Shown one piece after another: positions 9,478 to 18,827 of a DNA stretch of 64,000 nucleotides. Positions within the stretch are counted from its first letter, which is position 1, and each line of letters starts with the position of its first letter. The position numbers and the translations under genes are program-made. The stretch spans positions 248,001 through 312,000 of the forward strand of contig NZ_SJPM01000003.1 of the NCBI RefSeq assembly GCF_007859915.1, given 5' to 3'. The stretch comes from Neorhodopirellula pilleata (GTDB lineage Bacteria; Planctomycetota; Planctomycetia; Pirellulales; Pirellulaceae). Below the pieces are notes generated by a model. It had not been told where the DNA came from. It ran no database searches and worked only from the letters and a program-made list of their open reading frames with translations.

Positions 9478-10662
9478 TTAGTACCGCGAGGATGGCATTG
9501 AAGGCGTCGGCGGCATCGCCACGCGGGCTTCCGGTGTCGATCCAGATGGAATGGCATTGGACGGAATGGAGGTCGCTTTCATTGCGCCGCTGGAGTCGAC
9601 GGACGGTTCGCCGGGAAGGGCGAATTCGAAATTGGGTTCAGCCGGCGCGGCGCTTGTTCGAATCACCTTGTCGGGTGACGAATCCATTCGTTCGGATGAT
9701 TCGGTGACGTTCATGCCGGGTAAGAATTTCTTCCAATCCGTGATCGCGTGGGGCGTCCGTGATTCGACCAATCGGGCGGATGATTCTTTCTCGGTCGGTT
9801 CGGAATCACCCACCATGTCAATTGCCGGGGCTGCCTCGGAAGGAAACGCGATCGTCATATCGAAATCGTCCAGTGGTTCGAACGAAGGCGATTCTTGGCG
9901 TCCCACATTGACGGACGGTGACATCGACGGCATCGACGCCAACTGCGGTTTCGGCGTTGGCGGCTCGAACGAGATCGGTTCGGAAATATCCAGGTGAGCG
10001 CGGCTCGGATTGTGGCTCGCAATCGGTTGTCGCAGCTGCGCTGCCGACGATCGGGTTGCTTGCAGAGATTCAGGGTCGCGAAAGGCTTCGTTCGGATCCG
10101 GCAGCGTGTTCAAATCAGTTTTGGGAAGCTCGTCGGATGTGCTACTAAGGTCGACCAACATGGGAGTCTCTTGATCGGATGGTGCTTCTTCTCCACGCGG
10201 CGAGAAGATTGCGACCCCTGCGACCAAGGCCAATAAAACCAGCAGCGTTTTCCGCGACGCGAATATCGTTAACCAACTTACTTCGTCGGACTGAAGTCGC
10301 TCGATGGACTCGATCGGCTCACTGCGGCGGGCAGGTTCGACGAATGTTTTTTCGGTCGGTGGCAATTCCGAATCGGACGATGGTTCCGATGCGATGGCGG
10401 CTGCGGAAACAGCCGCTTCGACATGAGATCGCATGGCCGATCGCGGTGACGGCGGCGGATTGCTAGCGCCGTCCCGGATATCCTGTGGATCGAAAGGTGA
10501 CGCCGCGTCGGCTTGGATTGTTCCCATTGACGCCGTTGCCAGGGCCGCTTCGTTCGAAGCGTCCGATGGCGGCGGATCGAGATCCGGGAGCCGCAGCAAG
10601 GTGGGCGGAATGCCCTCGCGGTCGGTGGATCGTGCGGTTGTGTGATCTGACGCGAGCGTCAT
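9478..10662 (-). CDS. Ser/Pro-rich single-pass membrane protein
   Basis: 394 residues with one clear membrane helix around residues 135-155 (KTLLVLLALVAGVAIF), flanked by about 130 residues before it and 240 after, both rich in Ser, Pro, Glu and Ala and probably disordered. No enzymatic motif was found. It is the first gene of a two-gene unit with the ParA/BY-kinase-like ATPase, 25 bp apart. By analogy with Wzc/CpsC-CpsD pairs it could anchor or activate that ATPase, but no Wzz domain is visible. Confidence 0.65.
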   Translation of the reverse strand: MTLASDHTTARSTDREGIPPTLLRLPDLDPPPSDASNEAALATASMGTIQADAASPFDPQDIRDGASNPPPSPRSAMRSHVEAAVSAAAIASEPSSDSELPPTEKTFVEPARRSEPIESIERLQSDEVSWLTIFASRKTLLVLLALVAGVAIFSPRGEEAPSDQETPMLVDLSSTSDELPKTDLNTLPDPNEAFRDPESLQATRSSAAQLRQPIASHNPSRAHLDISEPISFEPPTPKPQLASMPSMSPSVNVGRQESPSFEPLDDFDMTIAFPSEAAPAIDMVGDSEPTEKESSARLVESRTPHAITDWKKFLPGMNVTESSERMDSSPDKVIRTSAAPAEPNFEFALPGEPSVDSSGAMKATSIPSNAIPSGSTPEARVAMPPTPSMPSSRY

Positions 10663-10985
10663 CGGTGCGTCCCTGCGAAAAAAACGGAAGCGGTGTCGAT
10701 TCCTCCCTGCGAAAGCATCGTCGAATCGACGCCTCTGTCTTGAGGATTATTCGGGATAGTGAAACTTTGACGCCGGTCGCAAGACGAAATCTTGCGAGTA
10801 TTGGCGAGTTGACGACAGAAAAGTCGGACACAGCCACCCTCCCTACGGAAAAAAGTCGTCGGACGTCGCCAATGCTAGACGCCCACTGCCGCGCGTGCTG
10901 CCAAGTGCGTACATCGATTGGACCGATCGGCTATACTGCCAAACTCGTCTGCTATTTGCCTCGCTTTCGCCAACTCAACCACTTG
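10663..10985. other. Divergent intergenic region before lutABC
   Basis: 323 bp separate the divergent membrane-protein gene and lutA, and should hold promoters for both. A sequence TATACT at 10932-10937 is a reasonable -10 box for lutA, with a leader of about 40 bases, but no good -35 is seen at the right distance. A frame open through the region in the lutA phase shows no conserved sequence and is rejected as coding. Confidence 0.4.
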
Positions 10986-11741
10986 ATGAACGTCGCCCTC
11001 TTCGTCCCCTGTTACATCGATCAGTTTTTCCCCGACGTGGCGATCGCGACGCTCGAACTACTCGAGCGACAGGGCGTTCAGGTTCATTTTCCCAAAAATC
11101 AAACCTGTTGCGGCCAACCGATGGCAAACACGGGTTGCGAGGCCGACACCGCGCCGGTGGCCCGGCAATTCGTCGAGATCTTTTCGGGGTATGACGCCGT
11201 CGTATGCCCGTCGGGTAGCTGCACGTCGATGATCCGCAACCACTACAACCAATTCTTTGCATCCGACGACGAGAATTTCATCAAGTTGCGTGATTCCACT
11301 TACGAATTGTGCGAGTTCCTGGTCGACAAGCTCAACGTTCGCAAAATCGACGGCCAATTCAACCACCGGGTCAGCATCCACTCGAGCTGCCATGGTCTGC
11401 GTGAACTGCGTTTGGCCGGTTGCAGCGAACAAATGGTTCCTCGAGAAAACAAGCTACGCATCCTGCTCGAGTCACTCGGGGGCGTGGAGATTTTGCCGCT
11501 CACCCGGACGGATGAATGCTGTGGTTTTGGCGGCACATTTGCGGTTACCGAGAGGGAAACCAGCGTCGCGATGGGCGTCGATCGGATCCAAGATCACGTG
11601 GGTGCAGGCAGCGAAGTGATGATTGCCGGCGACATGAGCTGTTTGATGCACATGCAAGGACTCATCCGTCGCCGTAAATTTCCGTTGCAAGTCATGCATA
11701 TCGCGGAAGTCCTCGCCGGCAGGCCGCTCAAGGCGTTGTGA
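10986..11741 (+). CDS. lutA: Lactate utilisation protein A (CCG-domain)
   Basis: 251 residues from the ATG at 10986 (MNVALFVPCYIDQFFP), which matches the usual N-terminus and length of LutA/YkgE; the open frame extends far upstream without homology. Two cysteine-rich CCG domains are present: QTCCGQP (Cys41-Cys42) and DECCGFGG (Cys178-Cys179), with further cysteines (VPC, SGSCTS, HSSCHG). These bind an unusual iron-sulfur cluster as in heterodisulfide-reductase and glycolate-oxidase subunits. With LutB and LutC it forms the complex that oxidises L-lactate to pyruvate at the membrane side of the cytoplasm. First gene of lutABC. Confidence 0.92.
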   Translation: MNVALFVPCYIDQFFPDVAIATLELLERQGVQVHFPKNQTCCGQPMANTGCEADTAPVARQFVEIFSGYDAVVCPSGSCTSMIRNHYNQFFASDDENFIKLRDSTYELCEFLVDKLNVRKIDGQFNHRVSIHSSCHGLRELRLAGCSEQMVPRENKLRILLESLGGVEILPLTRTDECCGFGGTFAVTERETSVAMGVDRIQDHVGAGSEVMIAGDMSCLMHMQGLIRRRKFPLQVMHIAEVLAGRPLKAL

Positions 11742-11820
11742 TCGCCGGTTTGAGCGACTGTGTGTGCGTTCATTTTGTACTCATCGCCGGTAAACGGCAC
11801 CATTTTTTGGCGTAAATCTC

Positions 11821-13260
11821 ATGTCGATTGCCCTCCCCATCGTCGATCATCCCAAAGCGGCTCGCGATTTTGTTCAAAACGTCGAGCGGTCGCATTGGCA
11901 CGACGATTCATTGTGGTTCGTCCGCAGCAAACGCGACAAAATGGCCCAATCGATTCCCGAATGGGAGTACCTCCGCGAACAGGCATCGGCGATCAAGACC
12001 CACACGATCGCCAATTTGCCTGATTATTTGCAGCAATTCGAAGCCAACGCGACCCGTTTGGGCGCGGTGGTGCATTGGGCCCGGGACGCCGACGAACACA
12101 ACGAGATCGTCTTAAGTATCCTGCGTCAAAACGACATGCTGCGGATCATCAAGAGCAAGTCGATGCTCACCGAAGAATGCCATCTGAACGACTTCTTGAT
12201 CGAAAATGGGATCGAGGTCATCGACACCGATTTGGGTGAACGGATCGTTCAGTTGCGTGGTGAAACGCCGAGTCACATTGTTTTGCCTGCGATTCACATC
12301 AAGAAAGAAGAGGTCGGCGAGACCTTTCATCAGCATCTGGGGACTCGCAAAGGGGAATCCGACCCTCAGGTTCTCACCGAAGCCGCCCGCGGTCACTTGC
12401 GAGGTAAGTTTTTGCAGGGAGAGGTCGGCATCACGGGAGTCAACTTCGCGATCGCCGAAACCGGTGGATTGGTGGTTTGTACCAATGAGGGCAATGCGGA
12501 TCTCGGCGTTTCGTTGCCGAAGATCCACATCGCTTGCATGGGCATCGAGAAATTGTTGCCGCGATTTCAAGATTTAGCGGTATTTACCCGGTTGCTCGCC
12601 CGCAGCGCGACGGGCCAGCCGATCACCAGTTACACGTCGCATTTCCATGGCCCCAAGGACGACGGCAGCCAATTGCATATCGTTTTGGTCGACAACGGCC
12701 GGACGAAAATCCGCGATAGCAAGACGTTTCGTGATTCGTTGCACTGCATCCGCTGTGGGGCTTGCATGAACACTTGCCCGGTGTACCGTCGTGGCGGTGG
12801 GCACAGCTACCAAGCAACCGTTCCCGGGCCGATCGGCAGTGTTTTGGGGCCTGCCAAGGACGCGAAAAAGCACAAAAGCCTGCCGTTCGCCTGTAGCCTG
12901 TGCGGTTCTTGCACCGACGTGTGCCCCGTCAAGATTCCGCTTCACCATCAATTGCTAGCATGGCGAAAGGAGTTGGTCGGCCGGCGACTCGTTGCCTGGA
13001 ATAAGCGGGTCAGTATGAAGGCCGCATCGCTGCTATTTCGAAGTCCTCGGATATTCGCCACGGCGGGGTATTTCGGCCGCGTGGCACTGAAGTATTTGCC
13101 CAAACCGGTCACCCACAACCCGCTCAATGGATGGTCGATCGATCGCGATTTGCCCTCGCCGCCGAAGCAAAGTTTTCGAGCTTGGTACTCCGAGAACCGC
13201 ACGCCTCCGCCGGCGCCGTCGCGTCATGAATCGTCGCATCACCAGGAGACTCAGTCATGA
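11821..13260 (+). CDS. lutB: Lactate utilisation iron-sulfur protein B
   Basis: 479 residues, the usual size for LutB/YkgF. The N-terminal two thirds are a LUD domain (SMLTEECHLNDFLIENGIEV, VGITGVNFAIAETGG). It is followed by two [4Fe-4S] ferredoxin motifs: CIRCGACMNTCPVYR from residue 309 and CSLCGSCTDVCPVK from residue 358. Electrons from lactate oxidation pass through these clusters. It follows lutA after 79 bp and its stop overlaps the lutC start (ATGA), so lutB and lutC are coupled. Confidence 0.94.
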   Translation: MSIALPIVDHPKAARDFVQNVERSHWHDDSLWFVRSKRDKMAQSIPEWEYLREQASAIKTHTIANLPDYLQQFEANATRLGAVVHWARDADEHNEIVLSILRQNDMLRIIKSKSMLTEECHLNDFLIENGIEVIDTDLGERIVQLRGETPSHIVLPAIHIKKEEVGETFHQHLGTRKGESDPQVLTEAARGHLRGKFLQGEVGITGVNFAIAETGGLVVCTNEGNADLGVSLPKIHIACMGIEKLLPRFQDLAVFTRLLARSATGQPITSYTSHFHGPKDDGSQLHIVLVDNGRTKIRDSKTFRDSLHCIRCGACMNTCPVYRRGGGHSYQATVPGPIGSVLGPAKDAKKHKSLPFACSLCGSCTDVCPVKIPLHHQLLAWRKELVGRRLVAWNKRVSMKAASLLFRSPRIFATAGYFGRVALKYLPKPVTHNPLNGWSIDRDLPSPPKQSFRAWYSENRTPPPAPSRHESSHHQETQS

Positions 13261-13886
13261 TCGCCCGTGCTCAAACGCAAGCGAGCCCCGATTCGCCCGG
13301 CAAACAAGCTATCTTGGATCGCCTGCGGGGGACTTTCATCGAAGGCCCCGCCTTGCCCGAGATCGACCCGGCTCGCTTGATTCATTTCGATGACCCGGTC
13401 GAAAAGTTTCAGGAAGTGCTGAGATTTGTTGGTGGAGAGCCACACCTCGTTGATTCGCCACAGCAGATCAGAGAGATCCTCAACGGGATCGAAGTTTTCA
13501 AGAACGCTCATCGAATCGCTTCCACTTTCCCTGAAGCGGTCTCGCCGACGGTGGATTTAACGCAAGTCGACGATCCACACTCGCTCTCAACATTGGACTG
13601 GACGATCGTCAAGGGCGAATTCGGCGTTGCCGAAAATGGGTCGATCTGGATCGATGGGGAAACGATGCCGCACCGAGTCATGATTTTCATCGCGCAGTAT
13701 CTCGCCATTGTGGTGTCAAGGCGTCAAATCCTGCAGCACATGCATGACGCCTACACTCGGATCGGACGGCCCAAAGCGGGTTTCGGGATTTTTGTGTCCG
13801 GCCCCAGTAAAACCGCCGACATTGAACAATCCCTGGTGCTTGGGGCTCACGGTTGCCGCAAGTTGCAAGTGTTTCTGTTGCCTTAA
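13257..13886 (+). CDS. lutC: Lactate utilisation protein C (LUD domain)
   Basis: 209 residues with a single LUD domain ending in the family-typical GPSKTADIEQSLVLGAHGC. It has no iron-sulfur motif, as expected for LutC/YkgG. It is the last gene of lutABC and overlaps lutB by four bases. The ribosomal protein operon starts 143 bp downstream; no terminator hairpin is obvious between them, only a T7 run without a stem, so read-through is possible. Confidence 0.92.
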   Translation: MIARAQTQASPDSPGKQAILDRLRGTFIEGPALPEIDPARLIHFDDPVEKFQEVLRFVGGEPHLVDSPQQIREILNGIEVFKNAHRIASTFPEAVSPTVDLTQVDDPHSLSTLDWTIVKGEFGVAENGSIWIDGETMPHRVMIFIAQYLAIVVSRRQILQHMHDAYTRIGRPKAGFGIFVSGPSKTADIEQSLVLGAHGCRKLQVFLLP

Positions 13887-14029
13887 CGAAAGAATCCGCC
13901 AGATTTTTTTCATCAAATGTTCAAAAGCCGTTGACGCTTCGTGGACACCCCCGTACATTCTCGCCTCTTCGACGCAAATTGGTTGCTTCGAAGAAACCCT
14001 TTCGCCGTCTTTTGTAGTGGAACGTCAGC

Positions 14030-14356
14030 GTGTCAACTGGTGCCAGTGAAGTTATCCGCATTCGTATGGAAGCATACGACCATGCCGTCCTGGATCAGAG
14101 TGCCCGCGACATCGTCGACACGGTCAAGGCAACTGCCAGTATCGTTCACGGTCCGATTCCCTTGCCGACTCGGATCGAGCGTTATACCGTTCTGTCGAGT
14201 CCGTTCGTGAATAAGAAAGCACGGCAGCAGTTTGAAATCCGGACGCACAAGCGTTTGGTTGACATCGTCCAGGCTTCGGCCAAGACCATTGAAGCGTTGA
14301 ATAAACTCAGTCTGCCGGCTGGGGTTGACATTAAGATCAAGGCCTCCGCCCGCTGA
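14030..14356 (+). CDS. rpsJ: 30S ribosomal protein S10
   Basis: 108 residues from a GTG start. The sequence is typical S10 ([41 protein letters not shown]). S10 sits in the head of the small subunit and, with NusB, also takes part in antitermination. It opens the S10-type cluster as in most bacteria, but the genes before it are lutABC rather than rpsL-rpsG-fusA-tuf. Confidence 0.97.
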   Translation: MSTGASEVIRIRMEAYDHAVLDQSARDIVDTVKATASIVHGPIPLPTRIERYTVLSSPFVNKKARQQFEIRTHKRLVDIVQASAKTIEALNKLSLPAGVDIKIKASAR

Positions 14357-14686
14357 TTGTGTCCCCTGATCGCGAGTCTGGTGTGTCAAAGGTTGTTTGC
14401 CTTTTGTTTCGCATCGCTCGTGGGCTTGCTTTGGCGAGCCATTGAAATGTCGGTTTTCTCGGTTGGGGTTCGTTACCTCGTCCGGGGTTTTTGAGTCGTC
14501 CGTGTTTTTGCACGGCCTCGTTTTTGTTTCACTTGAGAAGTCACGGTTTTCCGTATGGTCGGAAGCTGCGGCGATAACGGTCGGCTCCTTGCTTCGGCGG
14601 GGTTGCTGGGTCGAATCGTCGGGCGGTCCCGGAACTCCTAACGAATCACGAATGGCCCGCTTCGAGAGCGGCGGGCGGGAATTGTA
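14357..14686 (+). other. Long rpsJ-rplC spacer, possible regulatory leader
   Basis: 330 bp without a convincing gene; a 96-codon frame here has no ribosomal or other similarity. In most bacteria rpsJ and rplC are nearly adjacent. The spacer contains a small stem (CCGTG-TTTTTG-CACGG, about 14510-14525) followed by a T-rich stretch (TCGTTTTTGTTTC), resembling a weak attenuator. Just before rplC a G-rich hairpin-like stretch (CCCGCTTCGAGAGCGG, about 14658-14673) could affect translation start. Function is inferred from position only. Confidence 0.35.
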
Positions 14687-15370
14687 ATGTCACCATCCAT
14701 TTTAGGCCGAAAAGTAGGAATGACTCAGGTCTTCCTCGAAGACGGAACTGCGGTTCCGGTTACGGTCGTGCAAGCCGGTCCCTGCCGTGTCCTTCAGGTT
14801 CGCAGTAAAGAGCGGGACGGCTATGAGGCTGTTCAGTTAGGTTTCGAGGATAAGCCGCGTCGTTTGGCGTCGCGAAGTGAGCGTGGCCAGGTCGCGGTCA
14901 TCGAGAGTAAGCGGTCCAAGGTTCGCTCCGCCGCAGGCGTTGAAGCGTTGCCTAAGCCCGATTGTGAGCCTCAGCGTTTCATCCGTGAATTCCGTGGGGC
15001 TTCCGAAGTGTCGGTCGGTGATACTTTGACGGTCGAACAGTTCGCCGAGGTCAAGAAGGTCGATGTGACCGGGACCAGTAAAGGTCGTGGTTTTTCGGGT
15101 GTGATGAAGAGGCACAACTTCGCCGGTCAGCGAGCATCGCACGGTGTCAAGAAGTGTCACCGTCACGGCGGTGGTACGGGTATGAGTGCCTACCCGAGTC
15201 GCGTCTTCAAGGGTAAGCGGATGGCGGGTCAATATGGAAACGCCCGTGTCACGACCCGGAATCTCGAAGTCGTAAGTATCGACACCGAAAACAATTTGTT
15301 GCTTGTTCGTGGTGCCATTCCTGGCCCGAACGGTGGGTTCGTTTCCATTCGTCAAACGAACAAGGTCTAA
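14687..15370 (+). CDS. rplC: 50S ribosomal protein L3
   Basis: 227 residues. The sequence carries the L3 hallmarks: LGRKVGMTQVF at the N-terminus, the loop reaching the peptidyl-transferase centre (SHGVKKCHRHGGGTG), and a GAIPGPNGG end. L3 is an early assembly protein of the 50S subunit. The next gene starts ten bases after the stop. Confidence 0.97.
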   Translation: MSPSILGRKVGMTQVFLEDGTAVPVTVVQAGPCRVLQVRSKERDGYEAVQLGFEDKPRRLASRSERGQVAVIESKRSKVRSAAGVEALPKPDCEPQRFIREFRGASEVSVGDTLTVEQFAEVKKVDVTGTSKGRGFSGVMKRHNFAGQRASHGVKKCHRHGGGTGMSAYPSRVFKGKRMAGQYGNARVTTRNLEVVSIDTENNLLLVRGAIPGPNGGFVSIRQTNKV

Positions 15371-15380
15371 GGTAAAGCTA

Positions 15381-16049
15381 ATGGCAACTCTTCCAATTCA
15401 TGATGCGTCGGGAAAAGAGGTCGGCTCGTACGAGATCGACACCACGCAGATTGCTGACCGGGTCAGCAAGCAATTGCTTCACGACGTAGTCGTGATGTAT
15501 CAGGCCAACAAACGCCAGGGCTCGCATAATTCGAGAACTCGCGGTCAAGTCAGTGGTCATAAGAAAAAGATGTATCGCCAGAAAGGCACCGGGAATGCTC
15601 GGGCCGGTGGTAAGCGGACGAACGTTCGTCGTGGTGGTGGTGTGGCTCGGACGATCAAGCCACGCGACTACAGCTACCGTCACCCAAAGAAGGCGGTTAA
15701 GTTGGCGACTCGCATGGCAATCCGCTCGCGGATCGATGATGGCGAAGTCATTGTCATTAATCAGTTCGGCTTGGACTCGCCTAAGACGAGCCAGATGGCA
15801 GCGGTCTTGAAGAATCTCGGGCTCGAGGGTGTCACGACCTTGGTGGCGACTGGATCGGATGATTCAGTGGTCTACAAGAGCGGTCGCAATATCACCGGCG
15901 TGACCGTCGAGCCTGTTCGGCAACTCAACGCGTTGACGCTGTTAAAGCCAAAGAAGGTGGTTTTCACCACTGAAGCGTTGGACCGAATCAAAGACGGTAC
16001 CTTTGCTGTGAACGCCGCCAGCACAACAACGGAGGAGGTCGTCGCTTAG
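15381..16049 (+). CDS. rplD: 50S ribosomal protein L4
   Basis: 222 residues from the ATG at 15381; the frame is open further upstream inside rplC, but the family start is MATLPIHDASG. The extended loop that lines the exit tunnel is present (YRQKGTGNARAG). L4 also represses S10 operons in some bacteria by binding the leader, which makes the long rpsJ-rplC spacer of interest. Ten bp after rplC. Confidence 0.96.
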   Translation: MATLPIHDASGKEVGSYEIDTTQIADRVSKQLLHDVVVMYQANKRQGSHNSRTRGQVSGHKKKMYRQKGTGNARAGGKRTNVRRGGGVARTIKPRDYSYRHPKKAVKLATRMAIRSRIDDGEVIVINQFGLDSPKTSQMAAVLKNLGLEGVTTLVATGSDDSVVYKSGRNITGVTVEPVRQLNALTLLKPKKVVFTTEALDRIKDGTFAVNAASTTTEEVVA

Positions 16050-16063
16050 GACGATTTAAGAAC

Positions 16064-16387
16064 ATGTCTGCTATTCAACCGCCAAAGCCCGTCGAACGCG
16101 CGATCCAACTCGAGCCGCATCAGGTTTTGTTGAAGCCGCTCGTTACTGAGAAGGGCGTGCACCGTGCCTCGCGAAACAATCAGTACGCGTTTCAGATCCA
16201 CCGGGACGCGACCAAGATCGATGTCAAGAAAGCCGTCGAGTCTTTGTTTGATGTTAAGGTGACGAAGGTCCGTACTCAAACCCGAAAGGGTAAGGCGCGA
16301 CGGTTTCGTTATAAAATCGGTCGCACGAATGACTGGAAGAAAGCGATTGTTTCGCTGCAGGAAGATCATCGAATCGACTTCTTCTGA
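16064..16387 (+). CDS. rplW: 50S ribosomal protein L23
   Basis: 107 residues with the L23 core (VLLKPLVTEKGVHRAS, KVRTQTRKGKARR). It sits at the tunnel exit and is the docking site for trigger factor and SRP. The first about 15 residues are a short extension rich in Pro and Glu. It starts 14 bp after rplD. Confidence 0.95.
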   Translation: MSAIQPPKPVERAIQLEPHQVLLKPLVTEKGVHRASRNNQYAFQIHRDATKIDVKKAVESLFDVKVTKVRTQTRKGKARRFRYKIGRTNDWKKAIVSLQEDHRIDFF

Positions 16388-16455
16388 GAAAGTTTTGGCT
16401 TGTAGCATTTTCGCTATCGGCCGTTTTACCAAGACATCCTGTTTTTGTTCCCAAA

Positions 16456-16482
16456 AGCCAATCGCTAACCGCTAAAAGCTAC
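16456..16482 (+). repeat. 7-bp-phased repeat just before rplB
   Basis: Degenerate heptamers AGCCAAT, CGCTAAC, CGCTAAA and a partial AGCTAC end four bases before the rplB ATG at 16487. The same kind of repeat lies before rplX, at 45327-45361 and at 51290-51317. No Shine-Dalgarno sequence is seen, so this element occupies the normal ribosome-binding position. Confidence 0.6.
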
Positions 16483-16486
16483 TCCC

Positions 16487-17347
16487 ATGGGCATCCGAAT
16501 CTACAAACCGACCAGCGCCGGTCGACGAAACTCGTCGGTCAGTGACTTCAAGGATTTGACGAAAGGCTACAAGCCAGAGCGTTCCTTGCTGCGTCCACAG
16601 CGTAAGACTGGTGGTCGTAACAATCAGGGCAAGATCACCGCTCGTCACCGCGGTGGTGGTCACAAGCAGATGTACCGCGTGATCGATTTCCGTCGTGTTA
16701 AAGATGGGATGGTCGGCGTGGTGGATTCCGTTCAGTATGATCCGAATCGTTCTGCTCGTATCGCTCTGTTGAAATACGCCGATGGCGAGAAGGCATACGT
16801 TGTTGCTCCGGCTGGGATCAAGGCCGGCGATCGTCTGGAGAATGGCCCGAATGCCGCTCCTGTGGTTGGAAATTGCCTACCGTTGAAGAACATTCCGTTG
16901 GGTACCGCGATCTGTTGCATCGAGATGCGTGCCGGTCGTGGTGCTGTGATGTGTCGCAGTGCGGGAACGCAGGCAACACTTCAAGCCCGTGAGGCAGATT
17001 GGGCGCAGTTGTTGTTGCCAAGTGGCGAAGTTCGTCGGGTTCCAAGTACCTGTCGTGCCACGATCGGTATGGTCGGTAACAGCGATCATATGAAGATTCG
17101 CATTGGAAAGGCCGGTCGTGCTCGTTGGTTAGGACGTCGGCCGCATGTCCGTGGTACGGCGATGAACCCGATCGATCACCCGCACGGTGGTGGTGAAGGA
17201 CGAACCAAGGGTGGACGCCACCCGGTTAGCCCGCAAGGCAAGAGTGCCAAGGGTGGAGCAACTCGTCAGAAACGTAAACCAAGCAACTCGTCGATCGTTC
17301 GGCGACGCAAGAGCCGTCGATACGGTCAATTGAAACTTCACAAGTAG
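16487..17347 (+). CDS. rplB: 50S ribosomal protein L2
   Basis: 286 residues, slightly longer than the usual 275. Conserved parts include the RNA-binding RHRGGGHK region and the C-terminal [13 protein letters not shown] loop, whose His is near the peptidyl-transferase centre. L2 is needed for subunit association. It follows rplW after 99 bp containing the heptamer repeat. Confidence 0.97.
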   Translation: MGIRIYKPTSAGRRNSSVSDFKDLTKGYKPERSLLRPQRKTGGRNNQGKITARHRGGGHKQMYRVIDFRRVKDGMVGVVDSVQYDPNRSARIALLKYADGEKAYVVAPAGIKAGDRLENGPNAAPVVGNCLPLKNIPLGTAICCIEMRAGRGAVMCRSAGTQATLQAREADWAQLLLPSGEVRRVPSTCRATIGMVGNSDHMKIRIGKAGRARWLGRRPHVRGTAMNPIDHPHGGGEGRTKGGRHPVSPQGKSAKGGATRQKRKPSNSSIVRRRKSRRYGQLKLHK

Positions 17348-17393
17348 GTCGGCCCGTTACCGCACGCGTTCAGAAATCGTCTGAGAATTCATT

Positions 17394-17663
17394 ATGAGTC
17401 GTAGCAGCAAAAAGGGTCCCTATGTCGACCCGAAACTATTTTTCAAGGTTCAAAAGGCGGCCGAAACCGGCTCCAGCGAACCGATCAAGACTTGGTCGCG
17501 ATCATGCACGATCGTTCCCGAGTTCGTCAACGTGACCTTTATGGTTCACAACGGCCGTCAGCACCTGAAGGTTCTGGTTACCGAAGACATGGTCGGGCAT
17601 AAGCTCGGCGAGTTCTCGCCTACACGGACCTTCCGTGGACACGGCGGCAAAGGCAAGCGTTAA
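17394..17663 (+). CDS. rpsS: 30S ribosomal protein S19
   Basis: 89 residues, normal length, with [15 protein letters not shown] at the start and the family signature [18 protein letters not shown] near the end. S19 forms a complex with S13 in the head of the small subunit; S13 is not in this window. Confidence 0.97.
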   Translation: MSRSSKKGPYVDPKLFFKVQKAAETGSSEPIKTWSRSCTIVPEFVNVTFMVHNGRQHLKVLVTEDMVGHKLGEFSPTRTFRGHGGKGKR

Positions 17664-17680
17664 GCAGGAGATTCCAACCC

Positions 17681-18040
17681 ATGTCGCAATTCACCGCATA
17701 TCACAAGAACGCCCGAATCAGCGCACAAAAAGTGCGATTGGTTGCCAATTTGGTTCGGGGCATGTACGCCGACGAAGCGCTCGATACACTCAAGTATCAG
17801 CCGCAACGAGGTGCTCGCATGCTTGAGAAGGTTATCAAAAGTGCCGTAGGAAATGCTCAGGATCCTGAGCAAAATAACGGTCGGGGCTTTAAGATCGAAG
17901 AGTTGGTTCTTACCGACGTTCGAGTCGATGGTGGCCCGATGTTTAAACGAATTCGCCCGCGTGCTCGCGGGATGGCGTTCATGATTAAGAAACGATCCAG
18001 TCATATCAGTGTGGGTCTGACTCACATCGATGAAATCTGA
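17681..18040 (+). CDS. rplV: 50S ribosomal protein L22
   Basis: 119 residues. Recognisable L22 sequence (RISAQKVRLVANLVRGM, and the tunnel hairpin region MFKRIRPRARGMAFMIKKR). The hairpin lines the nascent peptide tunnel with L4. It starts 17 bp after rpsS. Confidence 0.96.
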   Translation: MSQFTAYHKNARISAQKVRLVANLVRGMYADEALDTLKYQPQRGARMLEKVIKSAVGNAQDPEQNNGRGFKIEELVLTDVRVDGGPMFKRIRPRARGMAFMIKKRSSHISVGLTHIDEI

Positions 18041-18116
18041 GTTTGGCCCTCGCTGAACTCACACACCTTCCAATTTTCGCTCAGTCCTCAGCCCTTCAAA
18101 CTCAAAAACTCATTCC

Positions 18117-18827
18117 ATGGGTCAAAAAGTCCATCCGATCGCGTTCCGAACTGGTATCACCCGTGGGTGGTCCAGCCGCTGGTACGCGTCGAAGCAAGAT
18201 TACGCCGCGTTGCTGGTCGAAGACAAGAAGATCCGGGACTTCATTACGAAGAACCCCAAGAAAGCAAGTTACAAAAGCGCTGGCATCGATCGGATTGAGA
18301 TCGAGCGAACGCGTGACGAAGTTCGAGTGATGATGTACGTCGCTCGGCCCGGTTTGATCATCGGTAAGAAGGGTCAAGAAATTGAAATCCTTCAAGCCGA
18401 ATTGCAGAACCTGGTCGGTCGCCGCATCAACTTGAAGGTCGAGGAAGTCGGACGCCCCGAGTTGCAAGCGCAGCTCGTCGCCGAAGACATCGCCCAACAA
18501 TTGGCCAAGCGTTCCAGTTTCCGCCGAACGATGAAACGATCGCTCGAGCAGACGATGGATGCAGGTGCCAAGGGCATCAAGATTCAAATGGCGGGTCGGC
18601 TCGGTGGAGCGGAAATGGCCCGGCGTGAAAAGCAAAGTGCGGGCTCGATTCCATTGAGCACGCTCCAAGCAAAGATTGATTACGGCTTCACCGAAGCGAT
18701 GACGCCACAGGGGCACATCGGGATTCAGGTGTGGATTAACCAAGGTACTTACGGAGACGACAACGATGGCGCTGATGCCCAAACGGGTCAAGCATCGAAA
18801 AAGCCAAAGAGGTCGTATAAAAGGTAA
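18117..18827 (+). CDS. rpsC: 30S ribosomal protein S3
   Basis: 236 residues. MGQKVHPIAFRTGITRGW is the family N-terminus; the type-2 KH domain shows GLIIGKKGQEI, and the C-terminal domain ends in a basic tail. The last 62 bases of the gene overlap the start of rplP in another frame. S3 lines the mRNA entry pore and has helicase-like activity there. Confidence 0.97.
   Translation: MGQKVHPIAFRTGITRGWSSRWYASKQDYAALLVEDKKIRDFITKNPKKASYKSAGIDRIEIERTRDEVRVMMYVARPGLIIGKKGQEIEILQAELQNLVGRRINLKVEEVGRPELQAQLVAEDIAQQLAKRSSFRRTMKRSLEQTMDAGAKGIKIQMAGRLGGAEMARREKQSAGSIPLSTLQAKIDYGFTEAMTPQGHIGIQVWINQGTYGDDNDGADAQTGQASKKPKRSYKR

Noticed and set aside
14397..14687. 96-codon gene in the rpsJ-rplC spacer
   Set aside because: The translation is unlike any ribosomal protein, rich in Ser, Phe and Gly, and has no start signal.
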